Shown piece after piece: positions 8,424 to 16,693 of a stretch of DNA of 64,000 nt. The notes beneath the pieces are model-generated. The model searched no databases. It was not told where the DNA came from and saw nothing but the letters and a program-made list of their open reading frames with translations. The DNA lies in contig CBFHOH010000001.1 in assembly GCA_965657335.1 (NCBI GenBank), forward strand, positions 1-64,000. The letters run 5' to 3'. A program made the position numbers and the translations under genes. The DNA is from UBA4582 sp965657335. Its GTDB lineage: Bacteria; Pseudomonadota; Gammaproteobacteria; Pseudomonadales; Azotimanducaceae. Numbering within the stretch: the stretch's first letter is position 1; each line of letters starts with the position of its first letter.

Positions 8424-9128
8424 ATGCAGAAAAGTGAGACGCAAGGCGCAGCATACTGGGTCAAAGCACTCCTAGAGATTCGGACTGACCTCGACCAAAA
8501 TAACTACAAGCCAGGGCCCTGGCACAAACTGACCAAACTACTCGCTAAAGCACCCGCAGGAGAGAAAGCCGAAGTCAGCGAGCTTGTTAGTGAGGTCAGC
8601 AACCTGCTCCACAGCCGAAAATACAAATTCAGGGCCCCATTTCTCGTCGGATATGCAGCGGAGTGGATTATCTTAGTCCTCAGCATTACGTTGATGCAGG
8701 CTGATCACTTGTTATTGAGACTCGCCTCTGTGGGTCTACTCGCCTTATGCCTGCAGCCAATGATGAAAGTCACAGCCGGCTTGTTGCTCGGCGTGCGATA
8801 TGCTTACGTCTACCTCTGGTATATCGAACCCAGGTTTAAGATGGCTTATGGTACTTACATGCAACTTGGACCGGCGAGGCAATGTGCTCTGCACTTCGCT
8901 GGATCGCTCGGCACGCCGGCAGCGTTGATGGTCGGTATATTTTTGCTCAACGACAGCTTCTGGCTGCAGGCGCTCTGTTTGGCAGGCTTTTGTGGCGCGC
9001 TCGGCTTGCAAATTGGTGCCTTTGTGCTCGTGATGATAGGCGTCCGGAAGGTTGGCTCCTTCCAGCTTACCACCTTGACAACACCGGCCATGCTCGCCGA
9101 CGTGTATAAGTCCACCAACTCACCTTAA
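8424..9128 (+). CDS. Multi-pass membrane protein of unknown function
   Basis: A 234-residue protein with a soluble, charged N-terminus of about 70 residues, then at least four hydrophobic segments (roughly residues 72-92, 95-118, 150-172 and 175-202). A strong AGGAGG-type ribosome binding site (TTAGGAGGATAAGC) precedes the ATG. I do not recognise the family. The membrane part contains GVRYAYVYLWYIEPRFKMAYGTY, an unusually aromatic loop that may lie at the membrane surface. Its position between the DUF6482 and endonuclease VIII genes, on the same strand, places it in the stress/repair island without indicating a function. Confidence 0.7.
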   Translation: MQKSETQGAAYWVKALLEIRTDLDQNNYKPGPWHKLTKLLAKAPAGEKAEVSELVSEVSNLLHSRKYKFRAPFLVGYAAEWIILVLSITLMQADHLLLRLASVGLLALCLQPMMKVTAGLLLGVRYAYVYLWYIEPRFKMAYGTYMQLGPARQCALHFAGSLGTPAALMVGIFLLNDSFWLQALCLAGFCGALGLQIGAFVLVMIGVRKVGSFQLTTLTTPAMLADVYKSTNSP

Positions 9129-9246
9129 TCGAGTCGGGTCCAGCATTCTCTTGCCGAGAGCACCAATCACTGGCTTTTCCATCCTTCTGAACCTTCACGT
9201 TGGTTGAATTATTGATCTATCCTTTCGAGAACGGCGTATTCACTGC

Positions 9247-10077
9247 ATGCCAGAAGGTCCCGAAATCAGACTAGCCGCCGATAAACTCGAGCAAGCGTTG
9301 CGACATCACGCGATTGAAGCATTCGACTTATCACACCCCTCAATTAGTGACGCCGCCCATGCTTTTCAGGATCATGAGGTATCGGCTATTGAGTGCCGCG
9401 GCAAGGCGCTACTGACCCATTTGTCCTCAGGCTATACACTCTATTCTCATAATCAGCTCTACGGTGTTTGGCACGTCACACCGCGAGGCAAGCCCGTTAG
9501 GACCAACAGAAACTTGAGGCTTGCAATCCATACCCGAGAGCACAGCGCTTGGCTTTATAGTGCGACAGATATTTCCCTCTGGAAAACCAAGGATATTGAG
9601 CAACATCCATTTCTCCAGCGACTGGGCCCCGACGTATTGGCGCCTAGTACTGACGCCGATTTGATCTACGCGATATTACGAGGCAAAACCTGCAGTAACC
9701 GGCAACTCGCCTCACTTTATCTCGACCAAGGTTTTGTTGCTGGCCTTGGCAACTACCTTCGCTCTGAAATTCTATTCTTCTCCGGTGTGAACCCGTCAGA
9801 CAAGCCTAGACATCTCGACGACGCGCAAGCGAGTCTTTTAGCAAACAATACGATTAAAATAAGCCAGCGCAGCTATCGCACCTCTGGCGTAACGCTACCA
9901 AAAAAATATCGGCCAGCGATCAGAAAGAAATCGGGCCGAGCTTACGAGCAAAATAGATTTGCGGTTTTCGCGAGAGCCGGCAAACCCTGCCACTTCTGTA
10001 AAACACCGGTAGAGAAATCGGTCGCCACGTCAAGACGCATCTATTGGTGCCCAACCTGCCAGCCGAGGCTAGCGTGA
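9247..10077 (+). CDS. nei: Endonuclease VIII (DNA glycosylase/AP lyase)
   Basis: A 276-residue Fpg/Nei-family enzyme that removes oxidised pyrimidines and cleaves the abasic site. The catalytic N-terminal Pro2 and Glu3 (MPEGPE) and Lys53 (RGKALLTHL) match E. coli Nei, the H2TH region contains GLGNYLRSEILF, and the C-terminal zinc finger has the cysteine pairs CHFC and CPTC. Length is slightly above E. coli Nei (263). The N-terminus MPEGPEIRLAADKLE is Nei-like rather than Fpg-like. The downstream DUF3429 gene starts at GTG overlapping this gene's TGA, so the two are coupled and continue into the cryptochrome gene. Confidence 0.94.
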   Translation: MPEGPEIRLAADKLEQALRHHAIEAFDLSHPSISDAAHAFQDHEVSAIECRGKALLTHLSSGYTLYSHNQLYGVWHVTPRGKPVRTNRNLRLAIHTREHSAWLYSATDISLWKTKDIEQHPFLQRLGPDVLAPSTDADLIYAILRGKTCSNRQLASLYLDQGFVAGLGNYLRSEILFFSGVNPSDKPRHLDDAQASLLANNTIKISQRSYRTSGVTLPKKYRPAIRKKSGRAYEQNRFAVFARAGKPCHFCKTPVEKSVATSRRIYWCPTCQPRLA

Positions 10078-10520
10078 TCCGCGGACCGGCACCCAATATC
10101 ATTACCAAGTTGGTGACCGCACTCGCATATGCTGGGACGTTACCGATGTTTGCGTGTGTTTTTTGGATTAACGAAAGCTGGAGTCTGCCTTTATTCAAAG
10201 CGTATTCAATGGCGATTCTCGCGTTTCTCACCGGTGCATGGTGGGCTTTCGCTTTAATGAATCAAAGAAAGTTGTCGCAACTCAATATAAGCCTCACCCT
10301 GATCTTGAGCAATCTCGTCGTACTTTCCGCTGTCGCCTGTTTCGTTTTAGCCAACGAAGAAACCCTCTTGATGTTCAGCTTTCTGTTTGGCTGTTTGCTT
10401 GTGGGCGAGCGAAATTTGGGTGTTTTCCTGCAACAACCGAATTACTACAAAAAGTTAAGACTTGTCGTAACTTCTATCACAATAAGTCTGCAACTCACTG
10501 CTTACGGATTAACACGATGA
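10074..10520 (+). CDS. DUF3429 family membrane protein
   Basis: A 148-residue inner-membrane protein with about five hydrophobic helices. The pattern LAYAGTLPMFACVFW followed by AYSMAILAFLTGAWWAFAL is typical of DUF3429. The start is taken as the GTG at 10074, which overlaps the nei stop as GTGA and has GAGG upstream; in-frame TTG/GTG codons at 10044-10047 lie inside nei and are less likely. Its own TGA overlaps the ATG of the cryptochrome gene at 10517, making a tightly coupled nei-DUF3429-cry series. Function is unknown; DUF3429 proteins are often found beside photolyase or cryptochrome genes. Confidence 0.85.
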   Translation: MIRGPAPNIITKLVTALAYAGTLPMFACVFWINESWSLPLFKAYSMAILAFLTGAWWAFALMNQRKLSQLNISLTLILSNLVVLSAVACFVLANEETLLMFSFLFGCLLVGERNLGVFLQQPNYYKKLRLVVTSITISLQLTAYGLTR

Positions 10521-11828
10521 ACACGCTTTACTGGTTCACTGACGACCTTCGCGTTGAAGACAACCCCGCGCTGTTCGCCTCATCTGGTGACACTGCGTTA
10601 ACATGTGTTTATTGCATCGACGACGCTTCTTTCAGGACTGATAGGTTTGGCAATAAACCGATCGGCAGACACCGTTGGCAGTTTCTTTGCGAGACTTTAG
10701 GCGACCTAGATCGCGCGTTGTCCGAGCTGGGGCAAACGGTAAATATTCTTAAAGGCGAACCCTTTTCAGCTATCTCGACGCTGCTCGACACGGCACATTT
10801 CGACAGAATTATTCGCGCCAAACAGCACACGTTTCGCGGCGACGATCCGTGGCAAAAACTGCAATCAGACTTCCCCGGTGTGCGTTTCGACGAACTCGAT
10901 GTATCGACACTTTTCAGCAGCGAAGACCTTCGATTCGAGCACACTTTCCCCGGCACGTTCTCCAAGTTCAAAAAGGCTGTAGGGGACCTGCCGTACAGAG
11001 TTGTCAAACCCGTTCCTGATCGTCTGCCTGCTTCCACGATAAAACTGGAAAAAGTTCAGCTTGAACCAACGACTAACTCAGGCGTGCTGACCGGTGGCAC
11101 AAAAGCGGCCGACTTACATTTAGCCAAGTATTTTGGCAGCAAGGCGGCCTCTACGTACAAGGAAACCCGCAACAACCTTTCGGGCGAAAATAGCTCAACC
11201 GGATTATCCGCCTGGCTTGCTAACGGGTCGCTATCGCCGCTAGGGGCAGTCAGGCATCTTAGACAGTACGAGGCAACACACGGGGCAAATAATTCGACCG
11301 GTTGGATCCTTTTCGAACTACTTTGGCGGGAGTTTTTCCGCTGGTACGCTGAGTTCCACGGTGACAAGCTTTATGCATTTGAGGGTGTTATCGGGCGAAG
11401 GCCGCTAACCACGTTTTATGGCGAGCGCTTTACAAGAGTGGCGAACCGGACAAACTCCTTGGCGAATCGTCAACGCATGCATGAATGAATTAAACGCGAC
11501 CGGTTTTTTGAGCAACCGCGGTCGACAAATCGCAGCGAGCTGTCTCGTCAATGAGCTGGCGTTGGATTGGCGCTGCGGCGCACAGTATTTCGAAGAAATG
11601 CTGGTCGACTATGACCCCTGCAGCAACTTTGGCAACTGGCAATACATCGCTGGCGTGGGCGCGGATCCTCAAGGTGGGCGCCATTTTAATCTCGAAAAAC
11701 AGGCAGCTACCTGGGATGCAGATTTCGCTTATCGAGATCAATGGGCAAAAAGCGAACCGCCAGCGTCCATTGATTCTTTAGATTATTATGATTGGCCGAT
11801 TGAAGCTAAGAATAATGGCTCATCGTAA
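10517..11828 (+). pseudogene. Cryptochrome DASH family protein, interrupted by a +1 frameshift
   Basis: The first frame gives MNTLYWFTDDLRVEDNPALF through LLWREFFRWYAEFHGDKLYAF, a photolyase-type antenna domain and the first part of the FAD domain. After about 11429-11431 the homology passes to the next frame: QEWRTGQTPWRIVNACMNEL, GFLSNRGRQIAAS, DYDPCSNFGNWQYIAGVG, the core FAD-binding end of DASH cryptochromes. Removing one T from the TTT at 11429-11431 restores a perfect continuous reading (FYGERLQEWRTGQ). So this is either a recent one-base insertion or an assembly error. DASH proteins bind FAD and MTHF and repair CPDs in single-stranded DNA. The first frame alone would stop at 11488 without the FAD pocket. 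Confidence 0.88.
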
Positions 11829-11964
11829 ACCTCACTTACCCAGCAAGATTTGCGTCACCTGCCGTCGTCCGTTCGCTTGGCGCAAAAAATGGGCGAAAGA
11901 TTGGCAACAAGTTAAATACTGCTCCAAGCGATGTCGCGGGCACTCGGACCCAAGCTCACGATAA
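11815..11964 (+). CDS. DUF2256 domain-containing small zinc-ribbon-like protein
   Basis: A 49-residue protein, MAHRKPHLPSKICVTC then RRPFAWRKKWAKDW then KYCSKRCRG, matching the DUF2256 pattern: an invariant PSK.C..C start, FxWRKKW, and a second CxxxC pair, probably binding zinc. Its ATG lies inside the last codons of the cryptochrome DASH gene (14-bp overlap in another frame), so it belongs to the same operon. DUF2256 genes are very frequently found directly after cryptochrome DASH or photolyase genes. Their role is unknown. Confidence 0.88.
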   Translation: MAHRKPHLPSKICVTCRRPFAWRKKWAKDWQQVKYCSKRCRGHSDPSSR

Positions 11965-11993
11965 CAAGAACTTGCCGCTCACTTCAGCTAACT

Positions 11994-12022
11994 TGACAGT
12001 TCCCGCGAAAATTTGATCTATT
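11994..12022 (+). promoter_or_regulatory. Sigma-70-type promoter for the SnoaL-like gene
   Basis: A consensus -35 TTGACA (11994-11999) is followed after 17 bp by TCTATT (12017-12022, 4 of 6 matches to TATAAT). Transcription would begin near 12029, leaving a leader of about 33 nt before the ATG at 12062, with AGGAAAAG as the ribosome binding site. Confidence 0.5.
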
Positions 12023-12061
12023 CTTTTCTAGACGTTACCTATACACAACAGGAAAAGACAG

Positions 12062-12502
12062 ATGACCGACAAACCCTACGTTCTAACCACCGCAGATCGC
12101 GTCGAGATCCACGAGCTTCCCGGTCGTTATGGTGATGCTATTGATGATCGCAACTGGCTTGGCCTCGATGCAGTGTTTACTGAGGACGCAATTTTCGACC
12201 TGACCGGGGTTGGATCACGGGTCTGCAACGGGCTTGACGATATTAAAGCATTTATGGAAACGGAGGCTGCGCATCCACGTACACATATGATGACGAATAT
12301 TTACGCTGATTCTGACAAAGATGGCATTAGCTTACGCTTTCGCATCGTGGCACTTATCGGCAAAGGCAAAACATCAACGGGCAGTTACTACGACAAAATC
12401 GTTAGGACTGAAAATGGATGGCGAACGCAGCATCGTTATGTCTCAAGCCGAAGGCGTGACAAGCGCGAGGCCGAGGTAGATCGAAAAGGTATTTCTCTCT
12501 AG
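12062..12502 (+). CDS. Nuclear transport factor 2 / SnoaL-like domain protein
   Basis: A 146-residue single-domain alpha+beta cone protein. The N-terminal helix (ADRVEIHELPGRYGDAIDDRNW), the strand LDAVFTEDAIFDLTG and the later RTHMMTNIYAD and YYDKIVRTENGWRTQHR segments are typical of the SnoaL_4 / aromatic-ring-hydroxylase-beta-like group. Such proteins act as small isomerases, dehydratases or hydrolases of polycyclic or steroid-like substrates, but no catalytic residues can be assigned with confidence. It has its own promoter-like sequence and is convergent with the SDR/BVMO operon. Confidence 0.85.
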   Translation: MTDKPYVLTTADRVEIHELPGRYGDAIDDRNWLGLDAVFTEDAIFDLTGVGSRVCNGLDDIKAFMETEAAHPRTHMMTNIYADSDKDGISLRFRIVALIGKGKTSTGSYYDKIVRTENGWRTQHRYVSSRRRDKREAEVDRKGISL

Positions 12503-12538
12503 ATTGCCCGAAAGCAATATTTCTGTCTGCCAAACCAC

Positions 12539-13438
12539 TTAGACGTGCGGCTTAAACAGCGTATTAATATTTCCTGGCTCGGCGAGCGGCTGCGCGGTGT
12601 CCATGTTTGTGATTTCTGCTATGTTTTCCATCAAGTCTTCGTAAGTACTGTTTTCATCTAACGCAACCCCGCTGTTTGCAAAGGTTTCAGAACGTAAATA
12701 ACGCCCACTCAATGCGTGCATTACAGCTCCTGTCGGTGCATTTTCACTGGCAAGATACAAGGCAAGTGGCGTGACAAGATGGGGGTGTGACCCTGGCCGG
12801 GGATTGTTAGCATCGATCCCGGTTTCGGTATCCAGTGCTGTCATGCGAGTGTCGGCACCAGGTGAAAGACAATTAACCTTGATACCACGGCCACGGCCTT
12901 CCAGAGATAGGACATTCATGAGACCAAGCAAGCCCATTTTTGCAGCGCCGTAAGCGCTTTGACCAAATTGTCCAAATATGCCTGAAACCGATGTCGTCAA
13001 AACGATACGACCGTAATTTTTCTCATACATGATTGGCCAAGCCGCATGGGTAACGTACGTGGAACCGAGTAAATGGACCTGAACCACAAGCTGAAAATCT
13101 TCTAGTGTCGTGTTCTTAAATGTACGGTTGCGCAGAATGCCAGCGTTGTTTATCAATATGTCCACTGTCCCAAATTCAGCTATCGCCTGTTCAACAATAG
13201 CCGCAGCACTGTCTGGCTCACTGACCGAGTCATAATTAGCAACCGCAACGCCACCGTTGGCTCTGATCTCTTGAACCACTGTATCCGCCATCGGACTGCC
13301 ACCGTCGCCTCGCACATCTGACCCTAAGTCATTAACCAAAACACGGGCACCACGGCGTGCAAACTCAAGCGCGTGTTGGCGACCAATGCCGCCACCCGCA
13401 CCCGTAACGATAACTACCTTGTTTTCAAAATCCGTCAT
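12539..13438 (-). CDS. SDR family oxidoreductase, (3R)-hydroxyacyl-CoA dehydrogenase-like
   Basis: A 299-residue SDR of the type found as the dehydrogenase domain of multifunctional enzyme type 2. The cofactor motif TGAGGGIGR is at residues 12-20 (ATG 13438 numbering), then NNAGILRNRTF, the catalytic Ser in TTSVSGIFGQFG, and YGAAK for Tyr and Lys. The extended C-terminus with SETFANSG is characteristic. The start ATG at 13438 overlaps the BVMO stop as ATGA, so the gene is coupled to the upstream BVMO; a TTG at 13444 is a less likely alternative. It probably oxidises a hydroxyl on a bulky alcohol or acyl-CoA in the same pathway. Confidence 0.9.
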   Translation of the reverse strand: MTDFENKVVIVTGAGGGIGRQHALEFARRGARVLVNDLGSDVRGDGGSPMADTVVQEIRANGGVAVANYDSVSEPDSAAAIVEQAIAEFGTVDILINNAGILRNRTFKNTTLEDFQLVVQVHLLGSTYVTHAAWPIMYEKNYGRIVLTTSVSGIFGQFGQSAYGAAKMGLLGLMNVLSLEGRGRGIKVNCLSPGADTRMTALDTETGIDANNPRPGSHPHLVTPLALYLASENAPTGAVMHALSGRYLRSETFANSGVALDENSTYEDLMENIAEITNMDTAQPLAEPGNINTLFKPHV

Positions 13439-15240
13439 TCGCAATTGAGTCCATGCATCGAGCCCTCATCGCGCCAGGCTTTAGTAATTTTAAAGTAGGG
13501 ACGTGAACCCTTTCCGTAAGGCCCGTTCTGAACACTCTTTGGATTGGGTTGGCCTTCATTGTTGTAATAACCGGGCGTGCACATCGCTTGAAATTCCTCG
13601 TTATAACGCGATACGGCGATAATTTCGTCAACCCACGCATCTTCAGCTGTCTTGGACACTTCCACCGTCGATATATTTTCTTCTAGGCAACGATTGAGGA
13701 TGTAACCGATATGACACGCTGTTTCATCCATCGAATGGGGGAAATTAGTCGTAAAGCCTGATTGGGAATTGCTGATGATAAATAGATTAGGGAAGCCGTG
13801 GGTATGGACGCCATGTAACGTCCTCATGCCATCAGACCATTTCTGAGACAGGCTAAGATTGTCTTTGCCAATGACATCGTATCCGGCACGACGTGTGTAG
13901 TCCGTGCCTACCTCAAAACCAGTCGCAAAAATAATGCAATCAACCGGGTACTCCTTGCCATTAGCTACGACGCCATTGGGCGTGATCGAGTCGACGCCTT
14001 TGCCGTTAGTATCAACAAGTTGTACGTTGTCTCTATTAAATGTTTGCAGGTAGGCGTCGTGGAAACAGGGTCGCTTGCAAAACTGCCGGTAGTAGGGCTT
14101 GAGTGCTTCGGCGGTCGCTGGGTCGGCAACTATCTCTTCCGCTCGCGCACGAATTTGCTCCATTTTTTTAAAATCTGCGAGCTCCATCATTTTGGGCACT
14201 TCATCCCAGTTAGTATCTTTACCGCGATAGTTTGCCATCGAGACGAGATTCCTGATGATCTCAGTCCAGCCATCTTTGACCAGATCTTCCTCAACGATGC
14301 CGCCGGAGCAAAGTATGTTGAAGTTTTCCATCCGCGCTTTTTGCCAACCGGGCTTCAAGCTAGCAACCCACTCTGGATCTGTTGGGCGATTTGCTCGGAC
14401 ATCGACGGAGGAGGGTGTGCGCTGAAAAACATAAAGTTCTTTCGCAGACTGCCCTACGTGGGGAACACACTGCACCGCAGTTGCGCCTGTACCAATCACA
14501 GCAACACGTTTGTCTTTCAGGTCGGATAGGTTGCCCTCACTTGTACCGCCGGTGTAGGCGTAATCCCAGCGGCTTGTGTGGAATGTATGGCCTTGGTAGC
14601 TATTGATCCCCTTAATACCTGGCAGTTTTGGTCGATTCATTGGACCATTCGACATTACAACAAAGCGGGCACGCATCGCATCGCCACGATTCGTGCGAAC
14701 AATCCAGCGCTTTACGGATTCGTCCCACTCGAGCTTGCTGACCTCTGTTTGTAAACACGCTCGGTTATATAAGTCATAATGCTTTGCAATATTGCGACAG
14801 TGCTGCAGAATTTCAGGCGCGTGGGTGTACTTCTCTTTTGGCACAAAACCAAGCTCTTCAAGCAGCGGTAAATAGATGTAAGATTCGGTGTCGCAGGCCG
14901 CACCAGGATAGCGATTCCAGTACCAAGTACCACCAAAGTCACCACCTTTTTCAATCACGCGGATGTTGTTAATACCCTTTTCGCTGAAGCGCGCAGCAGT
15001 TATCAGACCACCGAAACCGCCACCAATAATGGCCACATCGATATCATCATTCAATGGCTCTCGCTTGTGCGTCGCATTGACATAAGGGTCTTCAATGTAG
15101 TGGCTGAAGTCTCCCGCTACCTCGTTGTATTGTTCACTACCTTCAGGTCGTATTCGCTTGTCTCGTTCAAGTTGATATTTACGGCGCAGTTCATCCGGGT
15201 CAAAATCCAGTGCTTCACCATGCTTTTCTGCATTAGACAT
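13435..15240 (-). CDS. Flavin-containing (Baeyer-Villiger-type) monooxygenase
   Basis: A full-length 601-residue BVMO. An N-terminal extension (residues 1-65) precedes the FAD motif GGGFGG (73-78). The BVMO fingerprint YQGHTFHTSRWD is at 215-226 and the NADPH motif GTGATA at 250-255. A conserved GGTWYWNRYPGAACD segment is at 103-117. The enzyme class converts ketones to esters or lactones with O2 and NADPH. AGAGGAA lies seven bases upstream of the ATG. It is the first gene of a coupled operon with the SDR and is a close paralogue of the BVMO at 20879-22705, sharing the FDPDEL and RDKR N-terminal features. Confidence 0.95.
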   Translation of the reverse strand: MSNAEKHGEALDFDPDELRRKYQLERDKRIRPEGSEQYNEVAGDFSHYIEDPYVNATHKREPLNDDIDVAIIGGGFGGLITAARFSEKGINNIRVIEKGGDFGGTWYWNRYPGAACDTESYIYLPLLEELGFVPKEKYTHAPEILQHCRNIAKHYDLYNRACLQTEVSKLEWDESVKRWIVRTNRGDAMRARFVVMSNGPMNRPKLPGIKGINSYQGHTFHTSRWDYAYTGGTSEGNLSDLKDKRVAVIGTGATAVQCVPHVGQSAKELYVFQRTPSSVDVRANRPTDPEWVASLKPGWQKARMENFNILCSGGIVEEDLVKDGWTEIIRNLVSMANYRGKDTNWDEVPKMMELADFKKMEQIRARAEEIVADPATAEALKPYYRQFCKRPCFHDAYLQTFNRDNVQLVDTNGKGVDSITPNGVVANGKEYPVDCIIFATGFEVGTDYTRRAGYDVIGKDNLSLSQKWSDGMRTLHGVHTHGFPNLFIISNSQSGFTTNFPHSMDETACHIGYILNRCLEENISTVEVSKTAEDAWVDEIIAVSRYNEEFQAMCTPGYYNNEGQPNPKSVQNGPYGKGSRPYFKITKAWRDEGSMHGLNCE

Positions 15241-15644
15241 TTATATTCCTCTTTGATAACGATGACTCTAAACGAACGTCTTCAGCGCCTCTCTTATCTT
15301 GTTGGTAACAAACCACATTGGGCGACCTTGATCATGCCGGATAGCCCTGAATTCCTTACTTGTTTGGTGTGGTACCACGTGCGCTTACATTTCCATTTTC
15401 GATCTAATCGCACTTCGGCATATTGTTAGCGTGTTATAAGAATAGTAAAGCACAATGCCTGTAAAAACTAAATCCTGTCTGATCGGCCTATATTAAAGAT
15501 GAAACCTTACTTCATAGACCTAACCACATTGAATTTTCTCTGTGCAAAATTTTCTTTGACAATCTGCAACCGGTAGCAAAATATCGCCCGGTTGCAGTCG
15601 CTCTTCGAAGATCCATCAATCAGTGCTTCAGTTTGCTGCCTGAT
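15241..15644. other. 404-bp intergenic region without a gene
   Basis: It lies upstream of the BVMO-SDR operon and downstream of the LLM gene, both on the - strand. No convincing coding sequence was seen on either strand. It contains a 10-bp perfect palindrome GTGGTACCAC (15369-15378), which could be an operator, and a strong inverted repeat at 15564-15597. The BVMO promoter should be here but no clear consensus stands out. Confidence 0.6.
15564..15597 (-). terminator. Perfect 10-bp inverted repeat downstream of LLM gene
   Basis: Arms CTGCAACCGG (15564-15573) and CCGGTTGCAG (15588-15597) flank a 14-nt loop, 48 bp beyond the LLM stop. The - strand sequence after the hairpin is only moderately T-rich, so it is a weak intrinsic terminator at best; an RNA-stabilising structure or an operator are alternatives. 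Confidence 0.4.
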
Positions 15645-16529
15645 CTATTTCATCGAACTCAAGAACTCTAGCGTCCGCTCAAATGCGCCATCTTCAGTTG
15701 CAACAATCGCAGCATTGAAGTCGGTCACCCCGGCGTCTTCAAAACGCTTGATTTCACCTCGCAAAGTATTCTCATCACCAACGATCGCGATATCAGCAGG
15801 ACCCTCAGCACCTTCTCGGTCCAACATCGCTCGGTAGCTCGGTAATTGACCATAGATCACAAGATCTTTCGCAATTTGCTCTCTTGCTTGATCAACGTTG
15901 TTCGTCAAAACAATCGGCACGCCGCCCACAATCGTAGCATCTGGTCCAATAGCAGGCGCAATGTGCGAAGCCATGGTTTTTGGACCTACCATCCAAGTAT
16001 TTGTACCGTCGGCTAACTCACGCGCAATTTTCAACATCACAGGTCCAAGTGCAGCCACGACGACGGGCATTGGAAATGCCTCAGGGATGTCGATCGCCAT
16101 ACCATTAACCTTGTATTCGTCACCAGAAAAGTTAACTGTTTCGCCCCGCGCCAGTGGCATCAATACGCTTAGATACTCACGCATGTGTTTTGCCGGCTTG
16201 TCATAAGACATACCGAGCATATTTTCGATAACAACTTGATGGGACAACCCGATTCCCAACGTAAATCGGTTTTGTGTTGCAGCCGCAGTGGTTAGCGCTT
16301 GCTGCGCAATAGCGGTCGGATGTCGTGGATAGGTTGGCGTTACTGCAGTGCCCAGACCGATTCGCGGCACTTCTCGACCAATGATGGCGAGCGAAGTGAT
16401 GGCGTCAAGGCCAAAAATGTTTGCGAGCCAAATATTATCGAGCCCAGCGGCTTCAACCTGCTTTGCAGTATCAATCAAGTCATCCAGCCCTCCCGGGCCA
16501 GTAGCGCCAAGCATTGTTCCAATTTTCAT
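15645..16529 (-). CDS. LLM class flavin-dependent oxidoreductase (F420-type family)
   Basis: A 294-residue bacterial-luciferase-like TIM barrel. The N-terminus MKIGTMLGATGPGGLDDLID, the IGLGTAVTPTYPRHPTAIAQQA segment and LGIGLSHQVVIENMLGMSYD match the subgroup annotated as F420-dependent (MSMEG_4879-like). Related members use FMNH2 or F420H2 to oxidise or reduce organic substrates. The window contains no F420 biosynthesis gene, and Gammaproteobacteria usually lack the cofactor, so which flavin it uses is open. It is monocistronic between the BVMO operon and the Tat flavoprotein gene. Confidence 0.9.
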   Translation of the reverse strand: MKIGTMLGATGPGGLDDLIDTAKQVEAAGLDNIWLANIFGLDAITSLAIIGREVPRIGLGTAVTPTYPRHPTAIAQQALTTAAATQNRFTLGIGLSHQVVIENMLGMSYDKPAKHMREYLSVLMPLARGETVNFSGDEYKVNGMAIDIPEAFPMPVVVAALGPVMLKIARELADGTNTWMVGPKTMASHIAPAIGPDATIVGGVPIVLTNNVDQAREQIAKDLVIYGQLPSYRAMLDREGAEGPADIAIVGDENTLRGEIKRFEDAGVTDFNAAIVATEDGAFERTLEFLSSMK

Positions 16530-16693
16530 AGCGACCTCTCAAAATTATTCGAGTGCGAACTATAACAGGGATTACCCACCTTGACTGAGAATGATCGTCT
16601 AAGACTTTATTAGCTGAAGTCACAACATCTTGCGGTGCGTTAACTGTTTCGACTTCTGAGAAACCGCTCGAATACTTCGGCTGAGAGAGAATC

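Noticed and set aside
10238..10516. N-terminal extension of the cryptochrome reading frame
   Set aside because: It overlaps the DUF3429 gene in another frame; the cryptochrome fold starts at the ATG at 10517, which overlaps the DUF3429 stop.
12503..12538. ATTGC/GCAAT hairpin between SnoaL-like and SDR genes
   Set aside because: A 5-bp stem is too short to support a terminator call.
15556..15584. TTGACA followed by an AT-rich stretch as a + strand promoter
   Set aside because: No + strand gene lies downstream for 3 kb, the -10 match is poor, and it overlaps the inverted repeat.
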